DNA of 64,000 nucleotides, taken from positions 124,001 to 188,000 of the forward strand of contig PGYV01000008.1 of NCBI GenBank assembly GCA_002839855.1, given 5' to 3'. Under the pieces are notes generated by a model. The model worked only from the letters and a program-made list of their open reading frames with translations, was not told the DNA's origin and made no database searches. The first letter of the stretch is position 1, and every line of letters starts with the position of its first letter. The DNA is from Candidatus Goldiibacteriota bacterium HGW-Goldbacteria-1 (GTDB lineage: Bacteria > Oederibacteriota > PGYV01). Position numbers and translations under genes: made by a program. Shown in pieces: positions 62,836 through 64,000 of this stretch.

Positions 62836-64000
62836 ATGCTTAATGTAAAACGCGCTTTAATAAGCGTATCTGACAAGACGGGAATTGTGGAATTTGCAAA
62901 AGAACTTGAAAAAAAAGGAGTGGAAATTATTTCCACCGGCGGTACTAAAAAAGCCCTGTTGGACGCGGGTATAAAAGCGATAGACATATCTGACGTGACC
63001 GGTTTTCCGGAAATGCTTGACGGAAGGGTAAAGACGCTTCACCCTAAAGTGCACGGCGGACTTCTGGCGCTGCGCGAAAACGCGGAGCATATGGCAACGA
63101 TAGAAAAACACGGCATTAAAACCATAGATATGGTTGTGGTAAACCTGTATCCGTTTAAAGAGGTTATAAAGAAACCTGACATTAAGATAGAAGAAGTTAT
63201 AGAAAACATAGACATCGGCGGCCCTTCAATGGTGCGCTCTGCCGCCAAAAATGCGCAGTCAGTGGCTGTGTTAACTGACAGTAATGACTATCCGAAAATT
63301 CTTGAAGAGATGAACAGCGGCGGAATAAAGCCGGAAACCTTAAATTACCTGCGTGTCAAGGCGTATAAGACAACAGCGGATTATGATGTGTATATTTCAA
63401 ACTACCTTGAAAAAGTCCTTTTAAACCCTCAGGAATTACCCGATAAAGTGCTTATAAGCGCTGATAAAAAGCAGGTGATGCGCTACGGCGAAAACCCGCA
63501 CCAGAAAGCGGCGTATTATGTGTTCCCGGGAGTAAAAGACTTAGGCCCTGCCGCGTGCGAACAGCTTCACGGCAAGGAACTATCCTTTAATAATATAAAT
63601 GATATGGACGCGGCAATGAACATTGCGAAAACATTTGATAATCCGGCTGCGGTAATTGTTAAACACGCAAACCCGTGCGGAGTATCCGAAGCTGCGGATA
63701 TTACAACGGCTTATGTGCAGGCATTTGAAGCTGACCCGCTTTCTGCTTATGGCGGCATCTGCGCTATGAACAGAGTCTGCACTAAAGGGATTGCGGAGCG
63801 GGTGGATAAAATGTTCATGGAAGTGATAGTGGCTCCGGATTACGAACCTGAAGCACTGGAGATATTAAAGAAAAAGAAAAATATCCGGATAATGAAAGCC
63901 GCGGTACAGAAGCCGGTTTTTGAAAATGCAATAAGGTATATGGATATTAAAAAAGTGACAGGCGGACTTTTAATACAGGAGCCTGACCTTAAAAATGTAA
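62836..64000 (+). CDS. purH: IMP cyclohydrolase / AICAR formyltransferase (3' end outside window)
   Basis: 388 complete codons, open at the window end. N-terminal MGS-like cyclohydrolase domain (KRALISVSDKTGIVEFAKEL; NIDIGGPSMVRSAAKN) and the start of the AICAR transformylase domain (RYGENPHQKAAYY; IVKHANPCGV; DPLSAYGG). Last two steps of IMP synthesis. ATG at 62836 with CGGAGG. Confidence 0.96.
   Translation, partial: MLNVKRALISVSDKTGIVEFAKELEKKGVEIISTGGTKKALLDAGIKAIDISDVTGFPEMLDGRVKTLHPKVHGGLLALRENAEHMATIEKHGIKTIDMVVVNLYPFKEVIKKPDIKIEEVIENIDIGGPSMVRSAAKNAQSVAVLTDSNDYPKILEEMNSGGIKPETLNYLRVKAYKTTADYDVYISNYLEKVLLNPQELPDKVLISADKKQVMRYGENPHQKAAYYVFPGVKDLGPAACEQLHGKELSFNNINDMDAAMNIAKTFDNPAAVIVKHANPCGVSEAADITTAYVQAFEADPLSAYGGICAMNRVCTKGIAERVDKMFMEVIVAPDYEPEALEILKKKKNIRIMKAAVQKPVFENAIRYMDIKKVTGGLLIQEPDLKNV

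Overview
The window looks like one chromosomal stretch of an uncultured bacterium with a Gram-negative-type envelope. Evidence for the envelope is several lipobox lipoproteins, a PorV-type outer-membrane barrel and two giant surface-type proteins with C-terminal sorting/FlgD-like ends. Genes are packed, start-to-stop overlaps are common, TTG is a frequent start codon, and recognisable promoters often carry an extended -10 (TGnTATAAT). The mix (ruvCAB, rpsF-ssb-rpsR-rplI-dnaB, a ferredoxin-dependent 2-oxoacid oxidoreductase, bacterial GH3, mrfAB, PorV) fits an anaerobic candidate-phylum lineage. I cannot name the taxon from sequence alone. No rRNA, tRNA, CRISPR array, prophage or transposase was seen.

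Layout. 1-8.4 kb is a signalling block: a GGDEF cyclase (cut by the window edge), a PAS-PAS-HD-GYP phosphodiesterase, a hemerythrin, and two tandem-duplicated 7TM-PAS histidine kinases, with two lipoproteins between them. 8.5-14.9 kb encodes a 1,600-residue TIG/Ig/mucin-like surface protein followed by a PorV-like barrel with TPRs. 14.9-18.6 kb (minus strand) holds a four-helix-bundle gene between repeat arrays and an mrfB-mrfA DNA repair operon. 18.9-31.6 kb is mixed accessory and housekeeping: a phosphoesterase, an AbiE type IV toxin-antitoxin pair with a visible promoter and operator, a HAD phosphatase, an SPFH protein, LysE-GH3, an M20 peptidase, YitT, a DUF4375-like protein and an ankyrin protein. 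31.7-34.2 kb is an unusual fusion of a P-loop-less KaiC-like domain with a PEP-synthase-type ATP-grasp domain.

34.8-36.2 kb contains the strongest unexplained signal. A promoter drives a compact RNA with three GNRA-capped hairpins and a strong intrinsic terminator; it is followed by a 21-codon ORF, a PilZ-like gene and a 56-codon ORF. A second structured leader precedes rpsF. 36.2-43.6 kb is a conserved information-processing run (rpsF, ssb, rpsR, a YybS-like membrane protein, rplI, dnaB, alr, ruvC, ruvA, ruvB). 43.7-46.6 kb has a NUDIX hydrolase, a STAS protein and a GAF-GGDEF cyclase. 46.7-49.4 kb has a decayed DUF1016 nuclease gene behind an intact operator-bearing promoter, then recQ. 50.1-53.2 kb is a four-subunit 2-oxoacid:ferredoxin oxidoreductase plus a GNAT. 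53.2-58.7 kb is a 1,846-residue protein that begins with a HicB-like domain. 58.7-64 kb has zinc-ribbon proteins, an O-antigen ligase/TPR protein, purN and the start of purH.

Intergenic space carries several dispersed repeat families: heptamer arrays (CTGTAAC-type), a ~34-bp 'AGTTAAGC' element in both orientations, a 16-bp 'ttggatgcttagaggc' unit, and GC-rich palindromes including a 91/92-bp tandem unit. They cluster at 1.2, 14.9-15.4, 28.1, 42.3, 43.6, 46.6 and 49.4-49.9 kb.
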